Shown here: piece by piece, positions 23,617 through 32,415 of the stretch
Position numbering within the stretch: position 1 is the first letter of the stretch
Layout of the letters: each line of letters begins with the position of its first letter
NCBI RefSeq assembly: GCF_001905725.1
Contig: NZ_LIWB01000002.1
Location: 171,607-235,606, forward strand
Reading direction: 5' to 3'
Length of the DNA: 64,000 bases
Source of the DNA: Streptomyces sp. CB02400
Lineage (GTDB): Bacteria; Actinomycetota; Actinomycetes; Streptomycetales; Streptomycetaceae
Notes under the pieces: model-generated
Database searches by the model: none
What the model saw: only the letters and a program-made list of their open reading frames with translations
What the model was told of the DNA's origin: nothing
Made by a program: the position numbers and the translations under genes

Positions 23617-25142
23617 GTCACCGCGCAGGCGTCGCCGTTGAGCATGAAGCGGGGTGGTGGGATCGTTTCGCCTGTGTGTTGGGCGAGGTAGCCCAGCGTG
23701 ATGCTCGCGCCCGGCGCGATGGTGGCGTTGTGGGGGGCGTTCGTCGCCGTGACCGTGTTGCTCAGCTGGGTGAGGGTCGTGTTCCAGTCGGAGATGATCG
23801 TCTGGTCCAGGGTCAGCGGGAACTCGAGTGTCCAGCCGTCGACCGGGGTGTCGCCGGTGTTGGTGACGGTGAGGTCGACCGTCATGCCGGTGCCCCAGGC
23901 CGTCACCGTACGGTCCACCCGGCAGGTGGGTTCCTCCCGCGAGAAGGACACCTTGTGCAGGCCGCCGGGCAGGTCGTTGACCATGTAGAACTCCCCGTCG
24001 ACGGTCGTGCCGACCGTCGTCACCTGCGTGGGCGTCTCGCCGATCTCGGCCTGCTCGTAGCCGCCCCGTCCGTCGGGCCGCAGCGCCCAGACCGTGGACG
24101 AGCAGTAGTCGGTGGCGATGTACGTGCCGCCCACCAGGTCGGCGTACTCCCGGCCCCGGTACACGTGCCCGCCGATGACCGAACAGCCGCCGGTGTAGGG
24201 GGAGTAGGTGAAGACCGGCTCGGTGTACTCCCCGCCGGGCTCGCAGTCCCCGTCCGTGAACTTCTCCAGGCCCTCGTAGCAGGACCAGCCGAGGTTCAGT
24301 CCGCCCCGGCCGGGAGCGAGATGGTTGATCTCCTCCCAGTGGCCCTGGCCGACGTCGCCGATCCACATCGAGCCGTCGGCCCGGTCGAAGGAGAACCGCC
24401 ACGGGTTGCGCAGTCCGTACAGCCAGATCTCCCCGCGGGCGCCGGGCGTGTCCACGAAGGGGTTGTCGGAGGGGACGCAGTACGCGAGTGAGCCGCACGC
24501 GCGGCTCACGTCGATCCGCATGATCTTGCCCAGCAGGGTGTCCAGCCGCTGTCCGGAACGGAAGGGGTCCCCGGAGCCGCCGCCGTCGCCGATGCTCCAG
24601 TACAGGTTGCCGTCGGGGCCGAAGGCGAGCTGGCCGCCGTTGTGGTTGCTGTACTCGGCGTGCTCCTGGGAGAGCAGGGGCTCCAGGCGGGAGTCGTCGA
24701 GCCGGTAGCGGGCGAGGGTGACCGCGCCGTCGGGCAGCGCCGTGTACGCCAGGTACAGGTCCTGGCTGTCGGCGAAGTCGGGCGGGATCGCGATGCCGAG
24801 CAGGCCGCGCTCGTTGCCCGACTCGTCGACGGCCGAGGTGATGTCGATCAGCGGGGTGCGCTCCAGGCCGGTGTCCGGGTGGTAGACGCGGACGGTGCCG
24901 GACTTCTCGGTGATGAACAGCCGGTCGGTGCCGTCGTCGGGGGCGGCGATGGCGGTGGGCCGTCTCAGCCCGAAGGCGACCTGGGTGGTGGTCGCCTTGA
25001 GCGAGGGCAGGGGGACGACGGACGCGTCCTCCTCCGCCGCCGCGGTGGCGGACGGGACGAGGGCCGGCAGCACCGCGAGCAGGGTGCACAGGACGAACGC
25101 CAGACGGAGCCGCACCCTAAGGGCATGTATATGACAAACCAC
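23613..25142 (-). CDS. Secreted PQQ-type sugar dehydrogenase with CBM2
   Basis: A secreted protein of 509 residues. A signal peptide of about 34 residues ends ATAAAEED. The six-bladed propeller of the glucose/sorbosone dehydrogenase family follows (FGLRRPTAIAAPDDGTDRLF; GNERGLLGIAIPPDFA; SNHNGGQLAFGPDGNLYWSI; GLRNPWRFSFDRADGSMWIG). The last about 105 residues form a CBM2 module, beginning TCRVDRTVTAWGTGMTVDLT with DGWTLEF and SDWNTTL. It should oxidise cellulose-derived sugars at the polymer. Upstream, TGGGAGCGCTCCC at 25208 is a CebR box, so cellobiose induction is likely. GTG start with AAGGAG. Confidence 0.9.
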   Translation of the reverse strand: MVCHIHALRVRLRLAFVLCTLLAVLPALVPSATAAAEEDASVVPLPSLKATTTQVAFGLRRPTAIAAPDDGTDRLFITEKSGTVRVYHPDTGLERTPLIDITSAVDESGNERGLLGIAIPPDFADSQDLYLAYTALPDGAVTLARYRLDDSRLEPLLSQEHAEYSNHNGGQLAFGPDGNLYWSIGDGGGSGDPFRSGQRLDTLLGKIMRIDVSRACGSLAYCVPSDNPFVDTPGARGEIWLYGLRNPWRFSFDRADGSMWIGDVGQGHWEEINHLAPGRGGLNLGWSCYEGLEKFTDGDCEPGGEYTEPVFTYSPYTGGCSVIGGHVYRGREYADLVGGTYIATDYCSSTVWALRPDGRGGYEQAEIGETPTQVTTVGTTVDGEFYMVNDLPGGLHKVSFSREEPTCRVDRTVTAWGTGMTVDLTVTNTGDTPVDGWTLEFPLTLDQTIISDWNTTLTQLSNTVTATNAPHNATIAPGASITLGYLAQHTGETIPPPRFMLNGDACAVT

Positions 25143-25207
25143 GATCTCCTTCTTTCCGCGTGCTGTCGGCGACCGATGAACGGGGCTGTGAGGGGCACGG
25201 GCGGTCG

Positions 25208-25221
25208 TGGGAGCGCTCCCG
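25208..25221. promoter_or_regulatory. CebR-type operator
   Basis: The site TGGGAGCGCTCCCG differs at one position from the consensus TGGGAGCGCTCCCA, and its 12-bp core is a perfect palindrome. CebR is the cellobiose-responsive repressor of cellulose-use genes in Streptomyces. It lies 66 bases upstream of the sugar dehydrogenase start. Confidence 0.8.
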
Positions 25222-25260
25222 CCATCTCAGGCTGCGGCGCACACGCCACAGCGGCAACAC

Positions 25261-25297
25261 GTGTTTGCGCCACTTTCGCGCCGCCTGGCGCAAACAC
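25261..25297. promoter_or_regulatory. 12-bp perfect inverted repeat
   Basis: GTGTTTGCGCCA at 25261-25272 pairs perfectly with TGGCGCAAACAC at 25286-25297 around a 13-base spacer. It lies between the CebR box and the HAD gene at 25438. It could be a hairpin or an operator for a second regulator. Confidence 0.6.
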
Positions 25298-25437
25298 CGT
25301 CCCTGCCCCACCGCCGCCACCGAACCGTCCGTCCGCCCATCCACCCGCGAGCCGAGCCGTATCCGGCATTCCCTCAAGATCCGGGTCTGTTTAGGCTGAG
25401 GCGCACGCAGGACCGCGTACGGCAGGAGATCCCGCAC

Positions 25438-26217
25438 ATGGCAGACCGCAAGCCGATCGAATCGTGGCTCACCGACATGGACGGGGTGCTGATCCACGAG
25501 GGCGTACCGATCCCCGGCGCCGACGCGTTCATCAAGAAGCTGCGCGACTCCGGGAAGCCCTTCCTGGTCCTCACCAACAACTCGATCTACACCCCGCGCG
25601 ACCTGCACGCCCGGCTGCGCCGCATGGGTCTGGAGGTGCCGATCGAGAACATCTGGACCTCCGCCCTCGCCACCGCCAAGTTCCTGGACGACCAGCGTCC
25701 GAGCGGTTCGGCGTACGTCATCGGCGAGGCCGGTCTGACCACCGCGCTGCACGACATCGGCTACATCCTCACCGACCACGAGCCCGACTACGTGGTCCTC
25801 GGGGAGACCCGTACGTACTCCTTCGAGGCCATGACGAAGGCGGTCCGCCTGATCAACGACGGCGCCCGCTTCATCTGCACCAACCCCGACGAGACCGGCC
25901 CCTCCACCGAGGGCCCGCTCCCGGCGACCGGCGCGGTGGCCGCGCTCATCACCAAGGCGACCGGCAGGCAGCCGTACTTCGCGGGCAAGCCCAACCCGCT
26001 GATGATGCGCACCGGCCTCAACACCATCGGGGCCCACTCCGAGAGCAGCGCGATGATCGGCGACCGGATGGACACCGACGTGCTGGCCGGCATCGAGGCC
26101 GGGATGCAGACGTTCCTGGTGCTCACCGGGCTGACCCGGACCGAGCAGGTGGAGAACTGGCCGTACCGGCCGTCCAAGGTCGTGGACTCCATCGCGGACC
26201 TCGTCGACCTGATCTGA
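25438..26217 (+). CDS. HAD-IIA family hydrolase (NagD-like)
   Basis: A cytoplasmic phosphatase of 259 residues. HAD motif 1 is WLTDMDGVLIHEG (nucleophile Asp), motif 2 is VLTNNS, the Lys motif is FAGKPNPLM, and motif 4 is IGDRMDTDVLAGIEAG. The C2-type cap lies between, as in NagD/AraL. These enzymes dephosphorylate nucleotides or sugar phosphates. AGGAG is nine bases before the ATG. It is divergent from the sugar dehydrogenase and shares the promoter region with a CebR box, though no shared regulation is shown. The length is standard. Confidence 0.93.
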   Translation: MADRKPIESWLTDMDGVLIHEGVPIPGADAFIKKLRDSGKPFLVLTNNSIYTPRDLHARLRRMGLEVPIENIWTSALATAKFLDDQRPSGSAYVIGEAGLTTALHDIGYILTDHEPDYVVLGETRTYSFEAMTKAVRLINDGARFICTNPDETGPSTEGPLPATGAVAALITKATGRQPYFAGKPNPLMMRTGLNTIGAHSESSAMIGDRMDTDVLAGIEAGMQTFLVLTGLTRTEQVENWPYRPSKVVDSIADLVDLI

Positions 26218-26286
26218 CACCGACGTTCACCCGTACGGAGTAATTGCCGCGCTCACGAGGATGCGGCCCCGGACCCCGCGCGGGAC

Positions 26287-26304
26287 CCTCCAGATGTCTG
26301 GAGG
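26287..26304 (+). promoter_or_regulatory. Hairpin that hides the sortase ribosome binding site
   Basis: CCTCCAGA and TCTGGAGG form a perfect 8-bp stem with only TG between. The right arm contains GGAGG, the ribosome binding site located six bases before the ATG at 26311, so the hairpin could mask it. An operator for a repressor is the alternative reading. Confidence 0.65.
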
Positions 26305-26310
26305 TGCACG

Positions 26311-26934
26311 ATGGGTTCCGACGAGGAACGCTGCCCGTCCGGCACCGGGCGGCTGCTCGCCGGTGTGGCCTGGGTGGTGCTGCTGCTCGGGCTGTGGCTG
26401 TGGGGCCGTGAGCGGAGCGACGTACCCGCCGGGATGTCCGGGACCGCCACCGGTGACATGGCGGCGGCCGGACGACCTCCCCGGGTCGAACTGCCGCCCG
26501 CGCACCACCCCCTGGCCGCCGCGGCGCCGCGGCGCCTCGACATCCCGGCCCTCGGCCTCCACGTACCGGTGGTGGCCGACGGGCACGGCCGGCCGGGCAC
26601 GGTCGGCCGGCCCGCGGACGGGGTGACACCGGGGGAGCCCGGTACCGCGCTGCTGGTGGGGTCGGCCGCCCTCCGCCCCGTGGACGCGCTCGAGCCCGGC
26701 CAGGAGATCCGGGTGGCCCGCGCGGACGCCGGGGCCGCCGAGTTCACCGTGGAGGACGTCCAGGTCCTCTCCCACTCCCCCGAACGGTTCGACATCCGGC
26801 AGACCCCTGAGCCGCGCCGCGAGGGACGGGCCGAACTCCGGCTGGTCGCCTGCGCCGAGCCCCCCGACCGGACCACCGGCGGCTGCACGGCCGACGTCAT
26901 CGTCTCGGCGTATCTGACCGCGACCGGACCCTGA
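26311..26934 (+). CDS. Class F sortase-like protein, likely inactive
   Basis: A membrane-anchored protein of 207 residues: one helix at about 15-31 (LLAGVAWVVLLLGLWLWG), then a Pro/Ala linker and a sortase barrel from about 75 (RLDIPALGLHVPVV). Class F enzymes use His, Cys and Arg. Cys181 is present (LRLVACAEPPD). At the His position, where GH is usual after the strand, the sequence reads ALLVGSAALRP (Ser118), and no Arg follows the Cys in CTADVIVSA. It may therefore be a degenerate sortase or ligand-binding derivative. It is expressed behind a ribosome-site hairpin and followed by a 38-bp duplication. Confidence 0.8.
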   Translation: MGSDEERCPSGTGRLLAGVAWVVLLLGLWLWGRERSDVPAGMSGTATGDMAAAGRPPRVELPPAHHPLAAAAPRRLDIPALGLHVPVVADGHGRPGTVGRPADGVTPGEPGTALLVGSAALRPVDALEPGQEIRVARADAGAAEFTVEDVQVLSHSPERFDIRQTPEPRREGRAELRLVACAEPPDRTTGGCTADVIVSAYLTATGP

Positions 26935-26940
26935 GCCCCG

Positions 26941-27016
26941 GTGCCCGCCGCCTGGCCCGGCCGGCGACCCGCTCCCCGGTGCCCGCCACCTGGTCCGGCC
27001 GGCGACCCGCTCCCCG
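26941..27016. repeat. 38-bp tandem duplication; no gene in 27017-27370
   Basis: Two 38-bp copies (26941-26978 and 26979-27016) differ at two positions; each contains GGCCGGCGACCCGCTCCCCG. The following 354 bases up to the cslZ start hold no gene I can support; TTGACG near 27152 could be a promoter -35. Confidence 0.85.
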
Positions 27017-27370
27017 GAGGCCGCCGACCGGGCCGGTCCTCGACCGCGCGGGGTCCGGGCCGCGGGAGTGACCCGGCGACCGGCGCGGGAGGCCGCGATG
27101 GCCCGTGGTGCGCACGACTCCAGAACGAAAGACGTGCCGGGCCCAGGGGTGATTGACGCCAGGTCCCGGTCCGGTCGCGGTCCGTGATCCCCGCAGGTGG
27201 CCCCCGCCGGCGGCCTCGCCACCGGCCCGTACGGCATGACCGGGAGCGCCTGTGCCACCACGCTGTAACAGCTGGCGGACAAGGTGGGGTTCGACCTCGT
27301 GGGCGTCGCGGGACGTATGTCAGGATTGGGGCTCGGAGCACATGGAACAAGTGCACCCAAGGGGGGCTTG

Positions 27371-28399
27371 ATGTACGGCAGCAGGGGGGTCGGGGCGTTC
27401 ACCGGGGGGCGGGCGTCCGCGGTGGTGCTGGGGGCAGCGCTACTGATGACCGGGTGTTCGTCCTCGGACGACAAGGGGGGTGCGGACGCCGGCGCGGGGA
27501 TCACCCAGCAGCCGAAGGAGTCCGACCCGTTCTGGGTCAACCCGGACGGCAACGCCGCACGGCAGGTCGCCCAACTGGTCGAGGACGGCAAGAAGGCGGA
27601 GGCCGACCAGATCCGCAAGATCGCCCAGCAGCCCGTCGCCGAGTGGATCAGCCCGGAGAACCCCGAGGAGCAGGCCCGCGGCTTCACCGAGGGCGCGGAG
27701 AAGGCGGGCCGCACCGCGCTGCTGGTCCTCTACAACATCCCGCACCGCGACTGCGACCAGTACTCGCGGGGCGGCGCCGCCGACGGCGACGCCTACCGCG
27801 ACTTCGTCGACAGTGTCGCCAAGGGCATCGGTGACCGTCCGGCGACCGTGATCCTCGAACCCGACGCGGTGCTGCACCTGGTGGACGGCTGCACCCCGGG
27901 CGAGTTCCACGAGGAGCGCTACGACCTCCTCAAGGGCGCCATCGCCAAGCTGAAGGGCCTGAAGAACACCAAGGTCTACCTGGACGCGGGCAACGCCGGC
28001 TGGGGCGAACCCGACCAGATCCACGAGCCGCTCAAGTGGGCCGGCATCGACCGGGCCGACGGCTTCTCGGTGAACGTCTCCAACTACTACTCCACCGAGG
28101 ACTCCATCGCCTACGGCAAGCAGCTCTCCGCCAAGATCGGCGACAAGCACTTCGTCATCGACACCAGCCGCAACGGCAACGGCCCCTACACCGAGGGCGC
28201 CGAGGACGAACGCTGGTGCAACCCTCCGGGCCGCGCCCTCGGCGAAACCCCGACGACGAAGACGTCCGACCCCCTGGTGGACGCCTACCTGTGGGTGAAG
28301 CGACCGGGAGAGTCGGACGGCGAATGCAAGGGCGGCCCGAAGGCCGGCGAGTGGTGGCCGGAGTACGCCTTGAAACTGGCGCAAGGGTCGGAAACCTGA
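27371..28399 (+). CDS. cslZ: GH6 endoglucanase lipoprotein, CslZ-like
   Basis: A glycoside hydrolase family 6 protein of 342 residues. The signal peptide has a lipobox at LLMTGC, so it should be lipid-anchored at the outer membrane face. GH6 landmarks are LVLYNIPHRDCDQYSRGGAA with the acidic Asp of the HRDC-like motif and VILEPDAVLHLVDGC, then NGNGPYTEGAEDERWCNPPG. In S. coelicolor the equivalent gene, named cslZ, lies beside glxA and cslA and is thought to help make or remodel the glucan at hyphal tips. It converges with glxA across a shared hairpin. The ATG at 27371 has AAGGGGGG upstream. Confidence 0.9.
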   Translation: MYGSRGVGAFTGGRASAVVLGAALLMTGCSSSDDKGGADAGAGITQQPKESDPFWVNPDGNAARQVAQLVEDGKKAEADQIRKIAQQPVAEWISPENPEEQARGFTEGAEKAGRTALLVLYNIPHRDCDQYSRGGAADGDAYRDFVDSVAKGIGDRPATVILEPDAVLHLVDGCTPGEFHEERYDLLKGAIAKLKGLKNTKVYLDAGNAGWGEPDQIHEPLKWAGIDRADGFSVNVSNYYSTEDSIAYGKQLSAKIGDKHFVIDTSRNGNGPYTEGAEDERWCNPPGRALGETPTTKTSDPLVDAYLWVKRPGESDGECKGGPKAGEWWPEYALKLAQGSET

Positions 28400-28467
28400 G
28401 GGGCGCGGGGAACTGCGCGACAGGCCACAGCGCTCCCGCCCCCGAACGACGCACCCGCGGGAGCGCT
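28400..28467. terminator. Shared terminator within a Streptomyces intergenic repeat
   Basis: AGCGCTCCCGC (28429-28439) pairs perfectly with GCGGGAGCGCT (28457-28467) around 17 bases, between the converging cslZ and glxA genes. The preceding GGGGCGCGGGGAACTGCGCG is a common Streptomyces intergenic repeat. Confidence 0.75.
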
Positions 28468-30406
28468 ACGGCACCTGCACCCACTGCGCCTTACTGGGCA
28501 CACCCTCCCCGTCATTGACGAACAACATGTACCACCCCGACTGAACCAGGTTCTTGCCCTTGGGCACCGTCACAGTGATCTTGTCCCCGTCCGTCTTGAA
28601 GTCCAACGCGATCGACCGCTGATCCACATCGGTGACATGCGTGGACGCACTGGGCCGGATCAACCGCACGCTCTTCACCGACGCCGCGTCCGCCGAGGTG
28701 AACGTCCCGGACTCCCCGCGCTCGATGGTCTTCGGCCCGCCCGACAGATCGGGCTGCTCGTTGTCCCCGTACAGGTACGGCGGCGTGTAGATCTCGATGC
28801 GCTGCTCGAACTCGCCCGGCTTGGTGTTGGCCTTGTCGGCGTAGAGCGAGTCGGAGCCGAAGACCATCACGCGGCCGTCGGGCAGCAGGATCGAGCCCGA
28901 GTGGTAGTTGCGGCCCACCAGCGGGTCGGCGACCCGCTTGAACTCGTTCTTCTCCGTGTCGTAGATCCGCGCCTCGAGGATGTTGGAGTCGCTGCGGCCC
29001 CGGTAGTCCTCGGAGCCGCCCGTGACCAGCACCTCGTCGTTCGGCAGGACCGACGCCTGCGGATAGCGGGTGCCCTTGTCCAGTGACGGCCCGTCGACGA
29101 ACTCCGGGTCGTCGGCCTTGAGGTCGACGATGCGGGTCTTCTCGCTGGAGAGCTGGGACTCGCCGACCCCGCCGCCGCCGATCACCATGTACTTCTCGTC
29201 CTGTGCCGGCGGCAGCAGCACCGTGCCGGACGTCTCCATCATGTTCGGGTCGCTCAGCCCGGGGATCTTCTCGAACTTGTTGGTCTCCACGTCCCAGACG
29301 CCCGGGTCGCGGCCCACGTCGTCCGGTCCGTAGCCGGCGTTCGAACCCGAGTAGAAGATCTTGCCGTTCTGCATCAGGAACAGCGCCGGGTACGTCGGGA
29401 ACTGGCGGACCTTCTCGGTGTAGGTCCACTCCTTGGTCTCGGGGTCGTAGACCTCGTTCTTGCCCGGGACGAGCTGGCCGATGTCGTCGAGGCCGGAGAC
29501 GCTGAGGATCTTCCCGTCGCTCAGGGTGGTGAGCGTCGGGTACCAGCGGGACTCCTTCATCGGGTCGACCTTGATGTACTTCTCGGCGACCGGGTCGAAC
29601 TCGAAGGCGTCGTCGATGCCCTGGAAGTCCTTCTTGTCCAGGGCGAGCTTCTCGGCGATGCCGTACGTGTTCTGAGCGTCCTCGCCGCTCAGCCCCTGCA
29701 CGGTGTAGTTGTCCTGCGTGCCGGTGGCGTACTTGTTGCCGTTCTTCTCCGCCTCGACGTAGGTACGGCCGTAACCCGGGGTGTTGCCCAGGAACTCGCC
29801 GGTCTCCGGGTCGAAGTTCTTCTTCGCGCGCGGGACGAGCACCGGGTCCTTCGAGACGAAGGTCTTGCCGTTCTCCTTGCCGGTGAACTTGGTGCCCGCC
29901 GGCAGGGTGATCGGCTTGTCCGGGTTCTCGTTGTGGACGACCATCAGGCCGCCCGCCTTCTTCACGTCACCCTTGAGCTTCTCGTACCGCTTGGTGCCGC
30001 CAGCGATCAGCAGGTTGCCGTTGGCGAGCTGGGTGTGGCCGGTGCAGAACAGGTCCTCCGGCGTGGGCACCTTCTTGATGGTGCCCTTGACCGGGTCCCA
30101 GATCCGGGTGTCGTACTTCTTGGCGTCGAAGTTGTCCTGGTCGTTGCCCGACCCGGCGATGAGCAGCACCTTGCCGGTGCGCAACAGCGCCGCGTGGATG
30201 GTGTTCTGCCGGTACTCCTCGGGGAACTCGACGATCTCCCACTTGCCGTTCTCGGCCTTGTACTCGGGCTGGTTGATCTTGTACTGGTGGTATTTCTCGG
30301 TGCTGAAGCGGTACAGCCACGGCCCGTTCATTCCGGCCAGCGCCAGCACCACCGCCGTGCCTATCGCGATCCGACGGGCGCGACGGCGGCCTGCACGGTC
30401 CTTCAT
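28466..30406 (-). CDS. glxA: Mononuclear copper radical oxidase GlxA
   Basis: A membrane-anchored galactose-oxidase-like enzyme of 646 residues with an N-terminal signal-anchor helix (residues 12-26) and a kelch-type propeller. Expected active-site elements are visible: Cys121 in LFCTGH, Trp288-Tyr289 in ESRWYPT (Tyr-Cys cofactor with the stacking Trp), Tyr501-His502 in GRNYHSG and a late His in THVTDV. GlxA in Streptomyces acts at hyphal tips on the glycan made by CslA. The start ATG overlaps the cslA stop by four bases (ATGA), so the two are coupled. Assignment rests on motif and locus. Confidence 0.94.
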   Translation of the reverse strand: MKDRAGRRRARRIAIGTAVVLALAGMNGPWLYRFSTEKYHQYKINQPEYKAENGKWEIVEFPEEYRQNTIHAALLRTGKVLLIAGSGNDQDNFDAKKYDTRIWDPVKGTIKKVPTPEDLFCTGHTQLANGNLLIAGGTKRYEKLKGDVKKAGGLMVVHNENPDKPITLPAGTKFTGKENGKTFVSKDPVLVPRAKKNFDPETGEFLGNTPGYGRTYVEAEKNGNKYATGTQDNYTVQGLSGEDAQNTYGIAEKLALDKKDFQGIDDAFEFDPVAEKYIKVDPMKESRWYPTLTTLSDGKILSVSGLDDIGQLVPGKNEVYDPETKEWTYTEKVRQFPTYPALFLMQNGKIFYSGSNAGYGPDDVGRDPGVWDVETNKFEKIPGLSDPNMMETSGTVLLPPAQDEKYMVIGGGGVGESQLSSEKTRIVDLKADDPEFVDGPSLDKGTRYPQASVLPNDEVLVTGGSEDYRGRSDSNILEARIYDTEKNEFKRVADPLVGRNYHSGSILLPDGRVMVFGSDSLYADKANTKPGEFEQRIEIYTPPYLYGDNEQPDLSGGPKTIERGESGTFTSADAASVKSVRLIRPSASTHVTDVDQRSIALDFKTDGDKITVTVPKGKNLVQSGWYMLFVNDGEGVPSKAQWVQVP

Positions 30407-32415
30407 TCCTTACGTCCCCCAAGTCCACCAAGGGCGATCTGCATGGTCTGGTCGTTCCCGGGGGCCGCGCCCCCGGTGCCCGCGGCGGGCCCGCCGTGCG
30501 AGGCGGCCCACTGGGGCCGTTCCTGCGGGGCGTGCTGCTGCTGCGGCATCTGCGGCAGCGTCTGCGTCCGGGGCTCCTGCCCGGCGTCCGGCTGCCCGCC
30601 CCCGGCGTGGGCGCCGGGCTTCTTCCGGTCCTGCCGCATGCCGTGCCGCCAGGCGAACATCGGCGCGGCGGTGATCAGCAGGGCGAAGGTCGCCCAGATC
30701 ACCATCGCCGGGTGCGAGTGCCCGTAGACGTAGCCCGCGGCGATGGAACCGGCGAAGATCAGGATGAAGTACCAGTGGTACCGGAAGGTTCCGAACCAGG
30801 TGTCCGGGCTGGCCGAGTCACCCTTCGGGGTGACCACGAACTTGCTCTTCTTGCGCAGGACGGAGTCGATCAGCGCCTTCGCGTACAGCGGCGCCGACAG
30901 CGCGGACATCACCATGCCGGCCACACCGCCGGAGCCCTCCGGCTCGTGCGGCGAGACGTTGTGGCGGCGGTTCCAGACGTACAGGCCGATCTGCAGGGCG
31001 GAGGCGTTGCCGTAGAGCATCAGCCAGACCGCCGGGTCGATGTTCACACCCGAGGCGCCCAGGCCCAGGAACAGCGCACAGCTCAGCGCCGCCAGGATCC
31101 AGTTCAGGGCCGACATCGGATAGAAGATGATCATCATCGTGTAGTTGAAGAGCTTGCTCGGCGGCAGCGAGTACCAGCCCTTCCAGTACTGCTTGAGGAT
31201 CGTCTCGTACGTACCGCGCGACCAGCGCATCTGCTGGGTGAAGAAGTCGGTCCAGGCGTTGGGGCCCTCACCGACCGCGAGCACGTCCGGGGTGTAGACC
31301 GAGCGCCACTTCCTGCCCGTCGCCGGGTTCTTGTGGCGGTGCATCTCGAAGCCGGTCGCCATGTCCTCGGTGATCGAGTCGTACAGACCGCCGATCTGCT
31401 TGAGCGCCTTGATGCGTACGGCGTTGGAGGTGCCCACGAACATCGGCGAGCCGTAGCGGTTGCCGGCGCGCTGGATCAGCGCGTGGAAGAGGAACTGCTG
31501 GGACTCGGCGGCCTTGGTGACGAAGTTGTCGTAGTTGCCGTAGACCTGCGGGCCGATGACGAAGCCGACGTCCGGGTCGCGGAAGAAGCCGAGCATCCGC
31601 TCCAGGTAGTTCGGCAGCGGCACGTGGTCGGTGTCGACGGAGGCGAAGAAGTCGTAGTCGTCGCCGTGCGCGTCCAGCCAGGCGTTGTAGTTGCCGTGCT
31701 TGGTCTTGGCGCGGTGCGCGCCCTTCTTCTGGTTCCACTTCGCGACGCCCTTGCGGGAGAAGTGGTGCACGCCGAGACGGGCGCAGACCTCCTTCACCTC
31801 GGGGTCGTCGCCCTCGTCGAGCAGCCAGACGTGCATCAGGCCCCGGTGGCGGATCTTGACGGCCGCCTCCAGGGTCTTCGTCACCATCTCCAGCGGCTCC
31901 TTGCCGGGCACGAAGGAGGTGAGGAAGGCGACCCGGGTGCCGGTCTCGGGCACCACCGGGATCGGGTCACGGGCGACCAGCGTGGCGTGCGCGTTCGACA
32001 GCACGTTCATACAGCGGAAGAACTCGATCAGACCGATCGAGACGAGCATGACGACGTCGAGGGCGGGCAGCCACTCGAACTCCACGTAGTCCCGCTCGGT
32101 CCAGTGCGAGGGCTGGAGCAGCCAGAACAGCAGTACCAGCGACAGCACCGGGGCGGCGGCCAGCATCAGCGCGATCCGGATGCGGTGCGGCTCCTGGCCG
32201 ATCAGCGAGCGGTACTGCACCTTGTACGGCTTGTTCGGATCGGGCTGGGTGAGGGGACCCGCGAGCCGGCTGTAGTGCTCGTAGTCGTATCTCGGCAGCG
32301 TCTTCCTGATCCGGCGGAACGCGCCCGTGTTCCAGTTCCGGTGGCCGGGCACCCTGAGCTGGGTGGTCTGGGACGGGTCGTCGTCCCTCTGGGCGCCCGT
32401 CGGCGTCGACGTCAT
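30403..32415 (-). CDS. cslA: Cellulose synthase-like glycosyltransferase CslA
   Basis: A family 2 glycosyltransferase of 670 residues. Two N-terminal helices are at about 79-100 and 118-138. Catalytic residues: Asp200 in WLLDEGDD, the DTD of SVDTDHVPLPNY (261-263), TED at 349-351 and the QxxRW motif TQQMRWSRG (394-398). Several C-terminal helices follow. It polymerises a beta-glucan at the hyphal apex, needed for tip morphology and attachment. The last about 70 residues are Gly/Gln/Pro rich, a feature of the Streptomyces orthologues. It heads the cslA-glxA operon. Sequence upstream of the start (467 bases) holds no gene. Confidence 0.95.
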   Translation of the reverse strand: MTSTPTGAQRDDDPSQTTQLRVPGHRNWNTGAFRRIRKTLPRYDYEHYSRLAGPLTQPDPNKPYKVQYRSLIGQEPHRIRIALMLAAAPVLSLVLLFWLLQPSHWTERDYVEFEWLPALDVVMLVSIGLIEFFRCMNVLSNAHATLVARDPIPVVPETGTRVAFLTSFVPGKEPLEMVTKTLEAAVKIRHRGLMHVWLLDEGDDPEVKEVCARLGVHHFSRKGVAKWNQKKGAHRAKTKHGNYNAWLDAHGDDYDFFASVDTDHVPLPNYLERMLGFFRDPDVGFVIGPQVYGNYDNFVTKAAESQQFLFHALIQRAGNRYGSPMFVGTSNAVRIKALKQIGGLYDSITEDMATGFEMHRHKNPATGRKWRSVYTPDVLAVGEGPNAWTDFFTQQMRWSRGTYETILKQYWKGWYSLPPSKLFNYTMMIIFYPMSALNWILAALSCALFLGLGASGVNIDPAVWLMLYGNASALQIGLYVWNRRHNVSPHEPEGSGGVAGMVMSALSAPLYAKALIDSVLRKKSKFVVTPKGDSASPDTWFGTFRYHWYFILIFAGSIAAGYVYGHSHPAMVIWATFALLITAAPMFAWRHGMRQDRKKPGAHAGGGQPDAGQEPRTQTLPQMPQQQHAPQERPQWAASHGGPAAGTGGAAPGNDQTMQIALGGLGGRKE

